Positions 1-5,963 of a stretch of 8,782 bases of DNA are shown piece by piece (position 1 is the stretch's first letter; every line of letters starts with the position of its first letter). The position numbers were made by a program, and so were the translations under genes. The notes below the pieces were generated by a model. The model did not search any database and had not been told where the DNA came from. It saw nothing but the letters and a program-made list of their open reading frames with translations. Source of the DNA: Alkalimonas sp. (lineage in GTDB: Bacteria > Pseudomonadota > Gammaproteobacteria > Enterobacterales > Alteromonadaceae); contig SKGJ01000082.1 of assembly GCA_007117525.1 (NCBI GenBank), positions 1 through 8,782 of the forward strand, written 5' to 3'.

Positions 1-847
1 AAGCTTCACGATCGTTGCGATCATCTTTCTTTTTGCCTTTGGCAGCAGTGGCTTTTTTCGCCGGCGTGCCACGTCGACCAGCACGCTCTTCGCGGGCGTC
101 GACTTCATCTTCGGCTTGCTTAGCAAATTCATTGCTGGTCAGGTGATAATCGCCTTCCTCAGCGCCTTTGGCTTTTTCTTCCTGCTCCCAGCGCTCGCGG
201 TTTTCTTCCGCCAGACGCTTGGCTTCTTCCGCCTGTTTGCGGGCCTCTTCTTCCAGCTTACGCAGCGCTTCGGCTTCTTGCTGCTGCTTCAAACGATCGG
301 CCTCTTTGCGCGCTTCTTCGCGGGCAGCACGACGGGCCGCTTCTTCCGGATCGTCTTTTTTCTGCTCTTCACGACGCTTGGCTTCGGCAGCTTTACGCTC
401 AGCTTCTTCTTTGGCACGACGCTCGGCTTCAGCTTTCGCTTTACGCTGTGCTTCCTGACGCTCGCGCTCGGCACGTTCGGCTTCCGCTTTGGCTTTTTCT
501 TCAGCCAGGCGGGCTTCTTCCTGCGCCTTTAAGGTCGCTTCGTCCAACATCGGCTTTTTGATGTAGGTTTTTTGCTTGCGCACTTCTACCGTGACTTCAC
601 GGTTACGCCCAGCACCACCTGGCACGCTCAGGGTGGTTTTTTCTTTACGCTTTAAGGTCAGCTTGGACGGTGTCGCAGCCTCGGCACCGTGCTGACGACT
701 CAGGTGCTGCAATAAGGTGCGCTTCTCGTCTTCGGTGACCATCGAGCCGGCTGTTTTGCTAATGCCGGCATCGGCAAATTGTTGCACTAAGCGATCAACA
801 GTTGTGTTCACATCTGTGGCGAGCTTTTCTATGGTGACTTCTGCCAT
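1..847 (-). CDS. infB: Translation initiation factor IF-2, N-terminal third (partial)
   Basis: IF-2 is the GTPase that places fMet-tRNA on the 30S subunit and promotes joining of the 50S subunit. Only codons 1-282 are present; the gene runs off the left edge, so the GTPase and C-terminal fMet-tRNA-binding domains are not visible. Residues 1-50 (starting MAEVTIEKLATDVN, with LVQQFADAGI at 20-29) form the small IF2-N domain. Residues 62-100 match the conserved KLTLKRK...VEVRKQKTY segment. Residues 105-230 are a long Ala/Glu/Lys/Arg-rich, probably helical linker, followed by the conserved YHLTSNEFAKQAEDE (234-248) and a Lys/Arg-rich stretch. The start at 847 is 25 bases after the nusA stop and has a GGAGG Shine-Dalgarno 11 bases upstream. 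It is the third gene of the rimP-nusA-infB operon. The long version of the N-terminus resembles IF2-alpha of enterics. Identification is secure. Confidence 0.97.
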   Translation of the reverse strand, partial: MAEVTIEKLATDVNTTVDRLVQQFADAGISKTAGSMVTEDEKRTLLQHLSRQHGAEAATPSKLTLKRKEKTTLSVPGGAGRNREVTVEVRKQKTYIKKPMLDEATLKAQEEARLAEEKAKAEAERAERERQEAQRKAKAEAERRAKEEAERKAAEAKRREEQKKDDPEEAARRAAREEARKEADRLKQQQEAEALRKLEEEARKQAEEAKRLAEENRERWEQEEKAKGAEEGDYHLTSNEFAKQAEDEVDAREERAGRRGTPAKKATAAKGKKKDDRNDREA

Positions 848-872
848 ATAGGTTGTTACCTCCGTTGATCCA

Positions 873-2369
873 TTAATTCTCTTCGCTGAACCAGACAATG
901 TTTCTGGCAGCCATGATCAGCGCCGCAGCCTGATCTTCTTTGATATCGGTTAAATCCAGCAAGTCATCAACGCCTTGCTCTGCCAGATCGTCCAGAGTGA
1001 CGACCCCTTTACTGGCCAATACATAAGCAGTGTGGGTATCCAGACCTTCCAGTGCCAGTAACTCTTCCGAAGGCTTGGCACCTTCCAGTGACTCTTCTGA
1101 TGCCAGCGCCTGCGTAGTCAGGTAAGCCTTAGCACGGCTGCGCAGCTCTTCGACGATGTCTTCATCGAAGCCATCAATCGACAACAGCTCAGAAACCGGG
1201 ACATAAGCAATTTCTTCCAGGGTCGAAAAGCCCTCATCCACCAGGACTGAGGCAAAGTCTTCGTCCACTTCCAGCGTGCTGGTGAACAAATCAATGACTT
1301 TGCTGGCTTCTTCCTGATGCTTCTTCTGCATGTCTTCAACCGTCATCACATTCAGCTCCCAACCAGTCAGTTGACTGGCCAGACGAATGTTCTGACCGTT
1401 ACGGCCAATGGCCATTGCCAGGTTGCCTTCTTCGACCGCAATGTCCATCGAGTGGGCGTCTTCGTCCACCACGATGGAAGCCACTTCGGCCGGGGCCATG
1501 GCATTGATTACAAACTGAGCATCGTTGTCGTCGTACAACACGATGTCTACCCGCTCGCCACCCAGTTCACCGGAAACGGCTTGCACCCGTGAACCACGCA
1601 TACCAACACAGGCACCGACCGGGTCGATCCGACGATCGTTGGTTTTGACGGCAATTTTGGCGCGTGAACCAGGATCGCGTGCGGCACCGCGCAGCTCGAT
1701 CATCTCTTCACCAATTTCCGGCACTTCGATGCGGAATAGCTCAATCAGCATTTCCGGACGGGTGCGGCTTAAAAACAACTGAGCACCACGGGCCTCCGGC
1801 TTTACTTCGTACAACAAGGCACGGATGCGATCGCCGGTACGGAAGGTTTCCCGCGGCAACATGTGTTCACGCGTCAGTAAGGCTTCGGCATTGTTGCCTA
1901 AGTCGACAATGATGTTCTCACGGTTGGCTTTTTTCACCACACCGGTGACCAACTCACCCACTTGATCCAGATAGGCTTCCACCACTTGCGAGCGCTCGGC
2001 TTCGCGGACTTTTTGCACAATGACTTGCTTGGCCATCTGAGTGGTGATGCGATCAAAGACGATGGACTCGATTTGCTCTTCAACAAAATCGCCAACCTGT
2101 AGCTCAGGTTGCTCGTACTGAGCAGCCGAAAGCGTGATTTCACGATAAGGGTGCTCAATCGGCTGGTCATCTGGCACCACTTCCCAGCGACGGAAGGTAT
2201 CAAAAGAGCCTGTCTTGCGATCAATGCTGACCCGAACTTCAATGTCGCCTTCGTTTTTCTTTTTGGTGGCAGCTGCCAATGCGTACTCCAGCGCTTCGAA
2301 AATTTTCTCTCTCGGCACGGACTTTTCATTTGAAACCGCATCAACAACCAATAAAATTTCTTTTGCCAT
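873..2369 (-). CDS. nusA: Transcription elongation/termination/antitermination factor NusA
   Basis: NusA binds RNA polymerase and nascent RNA, promotes pausing and intrinsic termination, and takes part in antitermination complexes. The 498-residue protein is full length for a gammaproteobacterial NusA (E. coli 495). In order: an N-terminal polymerase-binding domain (1-130, [16 protein letters not shown]), an S1 domain (about 135-200), KH1 (about 230-290, with [15 protein letters not shown]), KH2 (about 300-345, with [15 protein letters not shown]), and two acidic repeats, AR1 (about 365-420) and AR2 (about 437-495, ending [16 protein letters not shown]). The two acidic repeats are the form seen in gammaproteobacteria, where AR2 contacts the alpha subunit C-terminal domain. 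The frame is open upstream to a TTG at 2405, but the ATG at 2369 fits the family N-terminus and has an AGAGG motif about 10 bases upstream; it lies 32 bases after the rimP stop. No key motif is missing. Confidence 0.98.
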   Translation of the reverse strand: MAKEILLVVDAVSNEKSVPREKIFEALEYALAAATKKKNEGDIEVRVSIDRKTGSFDTFRRWEVVPDDQPIEHPYREITLSAAQYEQPELQVGDFVEEQIESIVFDRITTQMAKQVIVQKVREAERSQVVEAYLDQVGELVTGVVKKANRENIIVDLGNNAEALLTREHMLPRETFRTGDRIRALLYEVKPEARGAQLFLSRTRPEMLIELFRIEVPEIGEEMIELRGAARDPGSRAKIAVKTNDRRIDPVGACVGMRGSRVQAVSGELGGERVDIVLYDDNDAQFVINAMAPAEVASIVVDEDAHSMDIAVEEGNLAMAIGRNGQNIRLASQLTGWELNVMTVEDMQKKHQEEASKVIDLFTSTLEVDEDFASVLVDEGFSTLEEIAYVPVSELLSIDGFDEDIVEELRSRAKAYLTTQALASEESLEGAKPSEELLALEGLDTHTAYVLASKGVVTLDDLAEQGVDDLLDLTDIKEDQAAALIMAARNIVWFSEEN

Positions 2370-2401
2370 TTTCTTGCTGCCTCTGTTGGACCTGTCTGTT
2401 G

Positions 2402-2857
2402 TCAAAACACAGGTACAATATTTGCCTTTTCAACATTATCCATCAGCAAACGGAATTGCTTGCCATCGATTTCTACTACCAGCATATCGTCTTCAATCGC
2501 CAACAACATGCCCTTGAATTTGCGGCGGCCATCTTGTGGAATCGCCAGCTTTAGCTCCACCTTGCTGCCTACGGCTTTGGCAAAATGCTCGGGCGTAAAC
2601 AAAGGCCGATCCAGACCTGGCGACGAGACTTCCAGCACGTACTCGTGCGCGATGGGGTCTTCCACGTCCAAAATGGCACTGACCTCACGGCTGACCACAG
2701 CACAGTGATCGACGGTCACCCCTTCCGGATGATCAATATAAAGCCGTACCGTCGAATGCTTGCCGGCACGAATAAATTCGATGCCCAGCAACTCAAACCC
2801 AGCGGCCGCCACTGTGGGTGTCAACAGGGCTGTTAACTGTTGTTCCTGTTTCGCCAA
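2402..2857 (-). CDS. rimP: Ribosome maturation factor RimP
   Basis: RimP assists assembly of the 30S subunit. The protein has the expected two parts: an alpha/beta N-terminal domain ([20 protein letters not shown] at 21-40, then the conserved [12 protein letters not shown] at 76-87) and an SH3-like C-terminal domain ([14 protein letters not shown] near 111-124, ending [10 protein letters not shown]). I chose the TTG at 2857. It gives 151 residues, the usual size (E. coli about 150), begins [12 protein letters not shown], and has a perfect GGAGG at 2863-2867 with a 5-base spacer. Upstream in-frame starts, up to an ATG at 2914, would add a non-conserved extension that runs into the terminator hairpin. 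First gene of the rimP-nusA-infB operon; the stop is 32 bases before the nusA start. The function is certain; the exact start is inferred. Confidence 0.96.
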   Translation of the reverse strand: MAKQEQQLTALLTPTVAAAGFELLGIEFIRAGKHSTVRLYIDHPEGVTVDHCAVVSREVSAILDVEDPIAHEYVLEVSSPGLDRPLFTPEHFAKAVGSKVELKLAIPQDGRRKFKGMLLAIEDDMLVVEIDGKQFRLLMDNVEKANIVPVF

Positions 2858-2912
2858 GAAAACCTCCAGAGCCACCGGCACAGTGAATGCGTGCCAGCTA
2901 CAGGGATTAAAC

Positions 2913-2935
2913 AAAAAATGGGCGCAACGCCCATT
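2913..2935 (-). terminator. Intrinsic terminator/attenuator 2 of the rimP leader
   Basis: On the minus strand there is an 8-bp perfect stem (AATGGGCG / CGCCCATT, 2928-2935 with 2917-2924) with a 3-base loop, running into TTTTTTGTTT. It reads toward rimP and lies only 56 bases before the rimP start, so rimP-nusA-infB transcription from the tRNA promoter would have to read through it. A weaker 5-bp hairpin (CAAAC/GTTTG, 2939-2951) lies just upstream of it. Confidence 0.8.
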
Positions 2936-2958
2936 CTACAAACTTAGTTTGCAGATAT

Positions 2959-2983
2959 AAAAACGCCCCGAACAAGCGGGGCG
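2959..2983 (-). terminator. Intrinsic terminator 1 downstream of the tRNA-fMet region
   Basis: On the minus strand the 7-bp perfect GC-rich stem CGCCCCG / CGGGGCG has a 6-base loop (CTTGTT) and is followed directly by TTTTTAT. It is a textbook intrinsic terminator in the direction of the tRNA-fMet transcript and the first of two in tandem. The plus-strand side has only AATTTAG, so it is not convincingly bidirectional. Confidence 0.85.
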
Positions 2984-2998
2984 AATTTAGTATCCGAA

Positions 2999-3027
2999 AG
3001 CACTGATTTATCGCCAAAATCAATGCT
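2999..3027 (-). promoter_or_regulatory. Long hairpin in the rimP leader RNA
   Basis: On the minus strand AGCATTGATTT pairs with AAATCAGTGCT over 11 bp, with one position forming G-U in RNA, around the 7-base loop TGGCGAT. The imperfect position pairs only in the minus-strand transcript (it is a C-A mismatch on the plus strand), which hints that the minus-strand RNA is what folds. The loop bases TGGCGA are complementary to TCGCCA at 3038-3043, so a pseudoknot or loop contact is possible. No known riboswitch or leader family is recognised. Confidence 0.45.
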
Positions 3028-3065
3028 GAATTAATCGTGGCGAGCATCACTACTGACGATCGCTC

Positions 3066-3083
3066 CACAGTTCGGTGACTGTG
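3066..3083 (-). other. Small inverted repeat in the leader between tRNA-fMet and rimP
   Basis: A 6-bp stem CACAGT / ACTGTG encloses a 6-base loop. Overlapping bases can also form AGTTC / GAACT (3069-3073 with 3083-3087), so two alternative small folds are possible. On the upstream side lies an A+T-rich stretch (about 3084-3127) with repeated AGTTAA motifs. No T-run follows, so it is not a terminator; it may be part of a leader structure or a protein-binding site. Confidence 0.3.
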
Positions 3084-3123
3084 AACTAGTTAAGTTTGAA
3101 ATAGTTAAATTTTAAACTCAACG

Positions 3124-3216
3124 AAATTGGTTGCGGGAGCCGGATTTCGACCTTCGCCCCGTGGTTATAAAGAGGAGCCCGAGGGCGATTCAGTATAACC
3201 ATGGATACCATTAAAT

Positions 3217-3236
<20 letters not shown>
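3124..3236. repeat. 24-bp perfect direct repeat, two copies
   Basis: The identical 24 bases occur at 3124-3147 and 3213-3236, 89 bases apart. They cover the 3' end of the tRNA-fMet gene (3' side of the T arm, acceptor strand, discriminator base and CCA) plus four bases beyond it. This is the best-preserved part of the duplicated tRNA remnant. Confidence 0.9.
3128..3182 (-). pseudogene. Decayed partial copy of initiator tRNA-fMet (3' half)
   Basis: Read on the minus strand this ends in the same 3' acceptor strand and CCA as the intact tRNA-fMet gene. It can be aligned block by block with that gene: 3128-3147 matches 3217-3236 exactly, 3148-3156 matches 3244-3252, 3163-3168 matches 3253-3258 and 3175-3182 matches 3259-3266. 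Between the blocks there is a 7-base deletion that removes the 5' side of the T arm and two 6-base insertions, one inside the anticodon (between C and AT). No 5' half, D arm or 5' acceptor strand can be recognised, so it cannot fold as a tRNA. Most likely the remnant of a tandem tRNA-fMet duplication; an attachment-site scar is the alternative. Confidence 0.75.
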
Positions 3237-3293
<57 letters not shown>

Positions 3294-3309
3294 TCCGTAA
3301 TTGCCAACT

Positions 3310-3338
3310 ATTATATAGTTGCGAGCTTAGTACCGCAA
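3310..3338 (-). promoter_or_regulatory. Sigma70-type promoter of tRNA-fMet (and probably rimP-nusA-infB)
   Basis: Minus strand: -35 TTGCGG (3338-3333), a 17-base spacer and a perfect -10 TATAAT (3315-3310). The predicted start is near 3303, giving a 5' leader of about 10 bases before the tRNA. The -10 lies in a small dyad (AACTAT-ATA-ATAGTT, 3306-3320) and the -35 is shared with two other inverted repeats (TTGCG/CGCAA, 3319-3338; and the one at 3335-3367). Placement and spacing make this a confident prediction. Confidence 0.85.
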
Positions 3339-3367
3339 CAGCTTAGACGATTTATGCCGGCTGTTGC
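3335..3367. repeat. 8-bp inverted repeat between tRNA-Leu and the tRNA-fMet promoter
   Basis: GCAACAGC (3335-3342) and GCTGTTGC (3360-3367) are perfect complements around a 17-base spacer. The repeat begins 9 bases after the tRNA-Leu 3' end and overlaps the -35 box of the next promoter. No T-run follows on the minus strand, so it is not a standard terminator. It could be a 3' processing hairpin of the tRNA-Leu transcript, or an operator. Confidence 0.5.
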
Positions 3368-3375
3368 CTGATGTT

Positions 3376-3460
3376 TGGTGCCGAGAGCGGGACTTGAACC
3401 CGCACGTCCGAAGACACTACCCCCTCAAGATAGCGTGTCTACCAATTTCACCACCTCGGC
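3376..3460 (-). tRNA. tRNA-Leu, anticodon GAG
   Basis: An 85-base class II tRNA with encoded CCA; the anticodon GAG is at 3424-3426, reading CUC and CUU leucine codons. The acceptor stem GCCGAGG pairs with TCTCGGC (one G-U), the discriminator base is A as expected for leucine, and the long variable arm is a short stem closed by a C(UUCG)G tetraloop. It starts 13 bases after the secG stop, the same secG-tRNA-Leu linkage as leuU in E. coli, so it is probably processed from the tpiA-secG transcript. I see no convincing separate promoter. Confidence 0.98.
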
Positions 3461-3473
3461 TGAGTTGTTCGAA

Positions 3474-3800
3474 TTAATTTCCGAACGGAATTTCGTTTTC
3501 TTCTGGCTGCGCTGGAACAGATTCAGACATGGGCACCGACAGATCTTGCCAAGAGTCAACCTGACTGCTTTGACCCGCAGTGTAACGGCCCAACACAATG
3601 CTCAGCACAAAGAATACCACCGCCAACACTGTGGTGGTCTTGGTGAGGAAGTTACCCTGACCTGCCGAACCAAAGACAGTAGAAGATGCTCCGGCGCCAA
3701 AAGCTGCGCCCATGTCGGCACCTTTGCCGTGCTGGATCAAGATCAAGCCAATCAGCGACAAGGCCACCAGCAAATACAACACCATAAAGACTTCAAACAT
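3474..3800 (-). CDS. secG: Preprotein translocase subunit SecG
   Basis: SecG is the small auxiliary subunit of the SecYEG channel in the inner membrane and stimulates SecA-driven export. The 108-residue protein (E. coli 110) has two predicted membrane helices, about residues 2-22 and 53-71. They are joined by the conserved cytoplasmic loop LIQHGKGADMGAAFGAGAS (21-39) with VFGSAGQGNFLTK (42-54), the most conserved part of the family. The C-terminal tail (72-108) is polar, rich in Ser, Glu and Pro, and not conserved. The ATG at 3800 lies 6 bases after the tpiA stop; an AAAGGG Shine-Dalgarno falls within the last tpiA codons, suggesting coupled translation. tRNA-Leu follows directly. Confidence 0.97.
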   Translation of the reverse strand: MFEVFMVLYLLVALSLIGLILIQHGKGADMGAAFGAGASSTVFGSAGQGNFLTKTTTVLAVVFFVLSIVLGRYTAGQSSQVDSWQDLSVPMSESVPAQPEENEIPFGN

Positions 3801-3806
3801 AATTCG

Positions 3807-4550
3807 TTAACCCTTTGCACTTTGGCAAATTTTCAGAAATTCGTCCGCGTTCAAACTGGCACCACCGACCAAACCACCGTCGATATCGGCCTGACTAAAA
3901 AGTTCTTCCGCGTTGGCGGCTTTGACACTGCCACCGTACAAAATACGGACGGAATTAGCGGCCTCGGCATCGTAATTCGCCAGCTGTTTGCGGATAAACG
4001 CATGCGCTTGTTGCGCTTGCTCCGGACTGGCGGCTTCTCCGGTACCAATGGCCCAAACCGGCTCGTAGGCAACGACCGATTTACCAATGAATTCGGGATG
4101 CGAAGCATACACTGCAGCCAATTGTTTCGCAAGCACCTCGCTGGTTTTTTCTTGCTGTCGTTGCTGCAGATTTTCACCCAGACAAAACACCGGGATCAGT
4201 CCATGGGCGATGGCTTGTTCCATCTTCGCCAGCACCACGGCATCGCTTTCGCCAAACAAGGTACGACGCTCGGAATGGCCCACCAGTACATAGCGCACAC
4301 CCGCTTCAGCCAATAAAGCCGCACTTAACTCCCCAGTGTAAGCACCGTCGCTGTACTGACTCAGATTCTGCGCGCCGAGCAGGCAATGCGCGCTGTGCGC
4401 CAATGGCTGCAACAAGGTCGCAGGCGGGCAAATCAGCACATCAAGCTCTGGTAAGGCGTGGCCGGCTAAAGTCTGCAACATATCCTGCGCCAGTGCAGCA
4501 TTGCCATTCATTTTCCAATTGGCGGCAACCAGTGGCTTTCGCATTGTCAT
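3807..4550 (-). CDS. tpiA: Triose-phosphate isomerase
   Basis: This cytoplasmic TIM-barrel enzyme interconverts dihydroxyacetone phosphate and glyceraldehyde 3-phosphate in glycolysis and gluconeogenesis. It is a full-length 247-residue protein. Visible catalytic residues are Asn11 and Lys13 (AANWKMNG), the electrophile His92 (VGHSERR at 90-96) and the general base Glu163 in AYEPVWAIGTG (161-171), which runs into the mobile loop 6. The phosphate-binding LYGGSV and GGLVGGAS motifs are near the C-terminus. Two ATGs lie close together (4550 and 4544). I prefer 4550, because the AAGGAA Shine-Dalgarno is about 6 bases from it but about 12 from the other. A promoter lies about 30 bases upstream. 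It leads the tpiA-secG-tRNA-Leu unit. Confidence 0.98.
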   Translation of the reverse strand: MTMRKPLVAANWKMNGNAALAQDMLQTLAGHALPELDVLICPPATLLQPLAHSAHCLLGAQNLSQYSDGAYTGELSAALLAEAGVRYVLVGHSERRTLFGESDAVVLAKMEQAIAHGLIPVFCLGENLQQRQQEKTSEVLAKQLAAVYASHPEFIGKSVVAYEPVWAIGTGEAASPEQAQQAHAFIRKQLANYDAEAANSVRILYGGSVKAANAEELFSQADIDGGLVGGASLNADEFLKICQSAKG

Positions 4551-4578
4551 CTTGATTCCTTGTTGTAGCAGCCGGACG

Positions 4579-4607
4579 ATAGTACCGAATGGCTCCGGCT
4601 ATCTCAA
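4579..4607 (-). promoter_or_regulatory. Predicted sigma70-type promoter of tpiA-secG-tRNA-Leu
   Basis: Minus strand: -35 TTGAGA (4607-4602, five of six consensus bases), a 17-base spacer and -10 TACTAT (4584-4579, four of six). The predicted start is near 4572, giving a leader of about 22 bases before the tpiA ATG. A 7-bp inverted repeat (AGCCGGA 4570-4576 / TCCGGCT 4594-4600) brackets the -10 region and might be a regulator site. It has no T-run and is not a terminator. The whole glmM-tpiA gap is only 78 bases. Confidence 0.65.
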
Positions 4608-4628
4608 GTTTACGGCATTCATTCAGTG

Positions 4629-5963
4629 TTAACTGGCGATTTTAACCGCATCGGCGATGGTCTGAGCATAGTGCTCGACCTCGGAGCGGACTTCGCCTTC
4701 CACCATCACCCGAATCAAAGGTTCAGTACCGGATTTCCGAATCAGCACCCGGCCTTTGCCCGCCAATTTTTCCTCGACATCGGCAATGGCCTGCTTGACG
4801 TTTTGCTTATCCAGCGGTGCGGTGCCTTTTTCAAACTTCACATTGACCAGCACCTGTGGCAACTTGCTCATGCCCTGACTTAACTCGGCCAGACTCAGCT
4901 GCTCCTGAATCATTGCCGTCAGTACCTGCAATGAGGCGATGATGCCATCGCCGGTGCAGGTATGATCCAGGTTCAGCACATGACCTGAGTTTTCACCGCC
5001 AATCCGCCAGTCGTGCTCACGCAACAACTCCATCACATAGCGATCGCCGACTTTGCTGCGCACAAATGGGATATTCAGTTCAGCCAGGGCCAGCTCCAGT
5101 CCCATATTGCTCATTTGGGTGCCGACCACACCACCGTGCAAACGATTCTGTTTCTGCGCAGCCCGGGCAATCATGTAAACAATTTCATCGCCATCAATCA
5201 CCCGACCGGATTGGTCAACCATCATCACCCGGTCGCCATCGCCGTCGTAGGCAATGCCCAGATCAGCTCCGGACTCCACCACCTTTTGCTGCAAGGCCTG
5301 CGTGTGGGTCGCACCGCATTCAGCATTGATATTCAGGCCATCCGGACTGGCACCAATCACGGTAACCTCGGCGCCAAGTTCGCGAAAAACATTGGGCGCG
5401 ATGTGGTAGGTCGCGCCATGGGCACAGTCCAATACCAACCGAAAACCTTTTAACGACATATGGTTCGGCAAGTGGCTTTTGCAAAACTCAATGTATCGAC
5501 CGGCCGCATCATCCACCCGCACCGCTTTGCCCAGTTGCTCCGAAGAGACACAGACCATCGGCTGTTCCAGCTCGTTTTCGATGGCAAGCTCCACCTCATC
5601 CGGCAGTTTGGTGCCATCGGCTGAGAAAAATTTGATGCCATTGTCGTAATAGGGGTTGTGCGAAGCGCTGATCACAATGCCGGCTTCGGCCCGAAAGGTT
5701 CGGGTTAAATAAGCCACGGCAGGGGTAGGCATGGGGCCAAGTAAACGCACATCAATACCGGCAGCCACCAGTCCAGCTTCAAGCGCCGTTTCCAGTAAGT
5801 AACCAGAAATCCGGGTGTCTTTACCAATCAAGACTTTACGGGTACCACTTTTTGACAGCACCCGGCCTGCGGCCCAACCCAACTTCATCGCAAATTCGGG
5901 GGTGATTGGAAACTCGCCAACCTTGCCACGCACCCCATCGGTGCCAAAATATTTTCTACTCAT
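4629..5963 (-). CDS. glmM: Phosphoglucosamine mutase
   Basis: GlmM converts glucosamine 6-phosphate to glucosamine 1-phosphate, the step leading to UDP-GlcNAc for peptidoglycan and lipopolysaccharide. The protein has 444 residues (E. coli 445). The four-domain hexose-phosphate mutase signature is complete: catalytic phosphoserine Ser101 in ISASHNP (98-104), the Mg-binding loop DGDGDR (240-245), the sugar-binding GGENSGH (322-328) and the phosphate-binding [15 protein letters not shown] (409-423). The N-terminus [17 protein letters not shown] is typical of GlmM and separates it from other mutases. The ATG at 5963 overlaps the folP stop as ATGA, and a GGAG Shine-Dalgarno (5971-5974) lies inside the end of folP, so translation is coupled. 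The folP-glmM pairing is conserved in gammaproteobacteria. Confidence 0.98.
   Translation of the reverse strand: MSRKYFGTDGVRGKVGEFPITPEFAMKLGWAAGRVLSKSGTRKVLIGKDTRISGYLLETALEAGLVAAGIDVRLLGPMPTPAVAYLTRTFRAEAGIVISASHNPYYDNGIKFFSADGTKLPDEVELAIENELEQPMVCVSSEQLGKAVRVDDAAGRYIEFCKSHLPNHMSLKGFRLVLDCAHGATYHIAPNVFRELGAEVTVIGASPDGLNINAECGATHTQALQQKVVESGADLGIAYDGDGDRVMMVDQSGRVIDGDEIVYMIARAAQKQNRLHGGVVGTQMSNMGLELALAELNIPFVRSKVGDRYVMELLREHDWRIGGENSGHVLNLDHTCTGDGIIASLQVLTAMIQEQLSLAELSQGMSKLPQVLVNVKFEKGTAPLDKQNVKQAIADVEEKLAGKGRVLIRKSGTEPLIRVMVEGEVRSEVEHYAQTIADAVKIAS

Noticed and set aside
116..532. Plus-strand frame with a very Phe/Leu-rich, apparently membrane-like product
   Set aside because: It is the complement of the Ala/Glu/Lys/Arg-rich IF2 linker; GAA/AAA/AAG codons read backwards give Phe and Leu, so the hydrophobicity is an artefact.
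105..560. Tandem DNA repeats in infB
   Set aside because: The pattern is low-complexity helix coding (Ala-Glu-Glu-Lys/Arg) without a fixed nucleotide period, normal for the IF2 linker.
2402..2405. TTG at 2405 as the start of nusA, overlapping the rimP stop
   Set aside because: It would add 12 residues not found in the family; the ATG at 2369 gives the conserved [17 protein letters not shown]-terminus.
2878..2896. TGGCACG (minus strand, 2896-2890) as the -24 box of a sigma54 promoter for rimP
   Set aside because: The -24 element is perfect, but the expected TTGC -12 element at the right distance is absent (CACTG instead), and housekeeping translation genes are not usually sigma54-dependent.
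3128..3210. A functional tRNA with an unusual structure in place of the remnant
   Set aside because: There is no 5' acceptor strand, no D arm and half the T arm is missing; no alternative cloverleaf could be drawn from the bases upstream of it.
3764..3771. GCTGGTGG on the minus strand, the E. coli Chi octamer
   Set aside because: A single octamer inside secG is expected by chance, and Chi is not known to have this sequence in the organism concerned.
3375..4316. A 313-codon plus-strand open frame opposite tRNA-Leu, secG and tpiA
   Set aside because: It begins as a translation of the reverse complement of the tRNA-Leu gene (a well-known source of false proteins) and continues as the antisense of two certain genes, with no plausible ribosome-binding site or domain.
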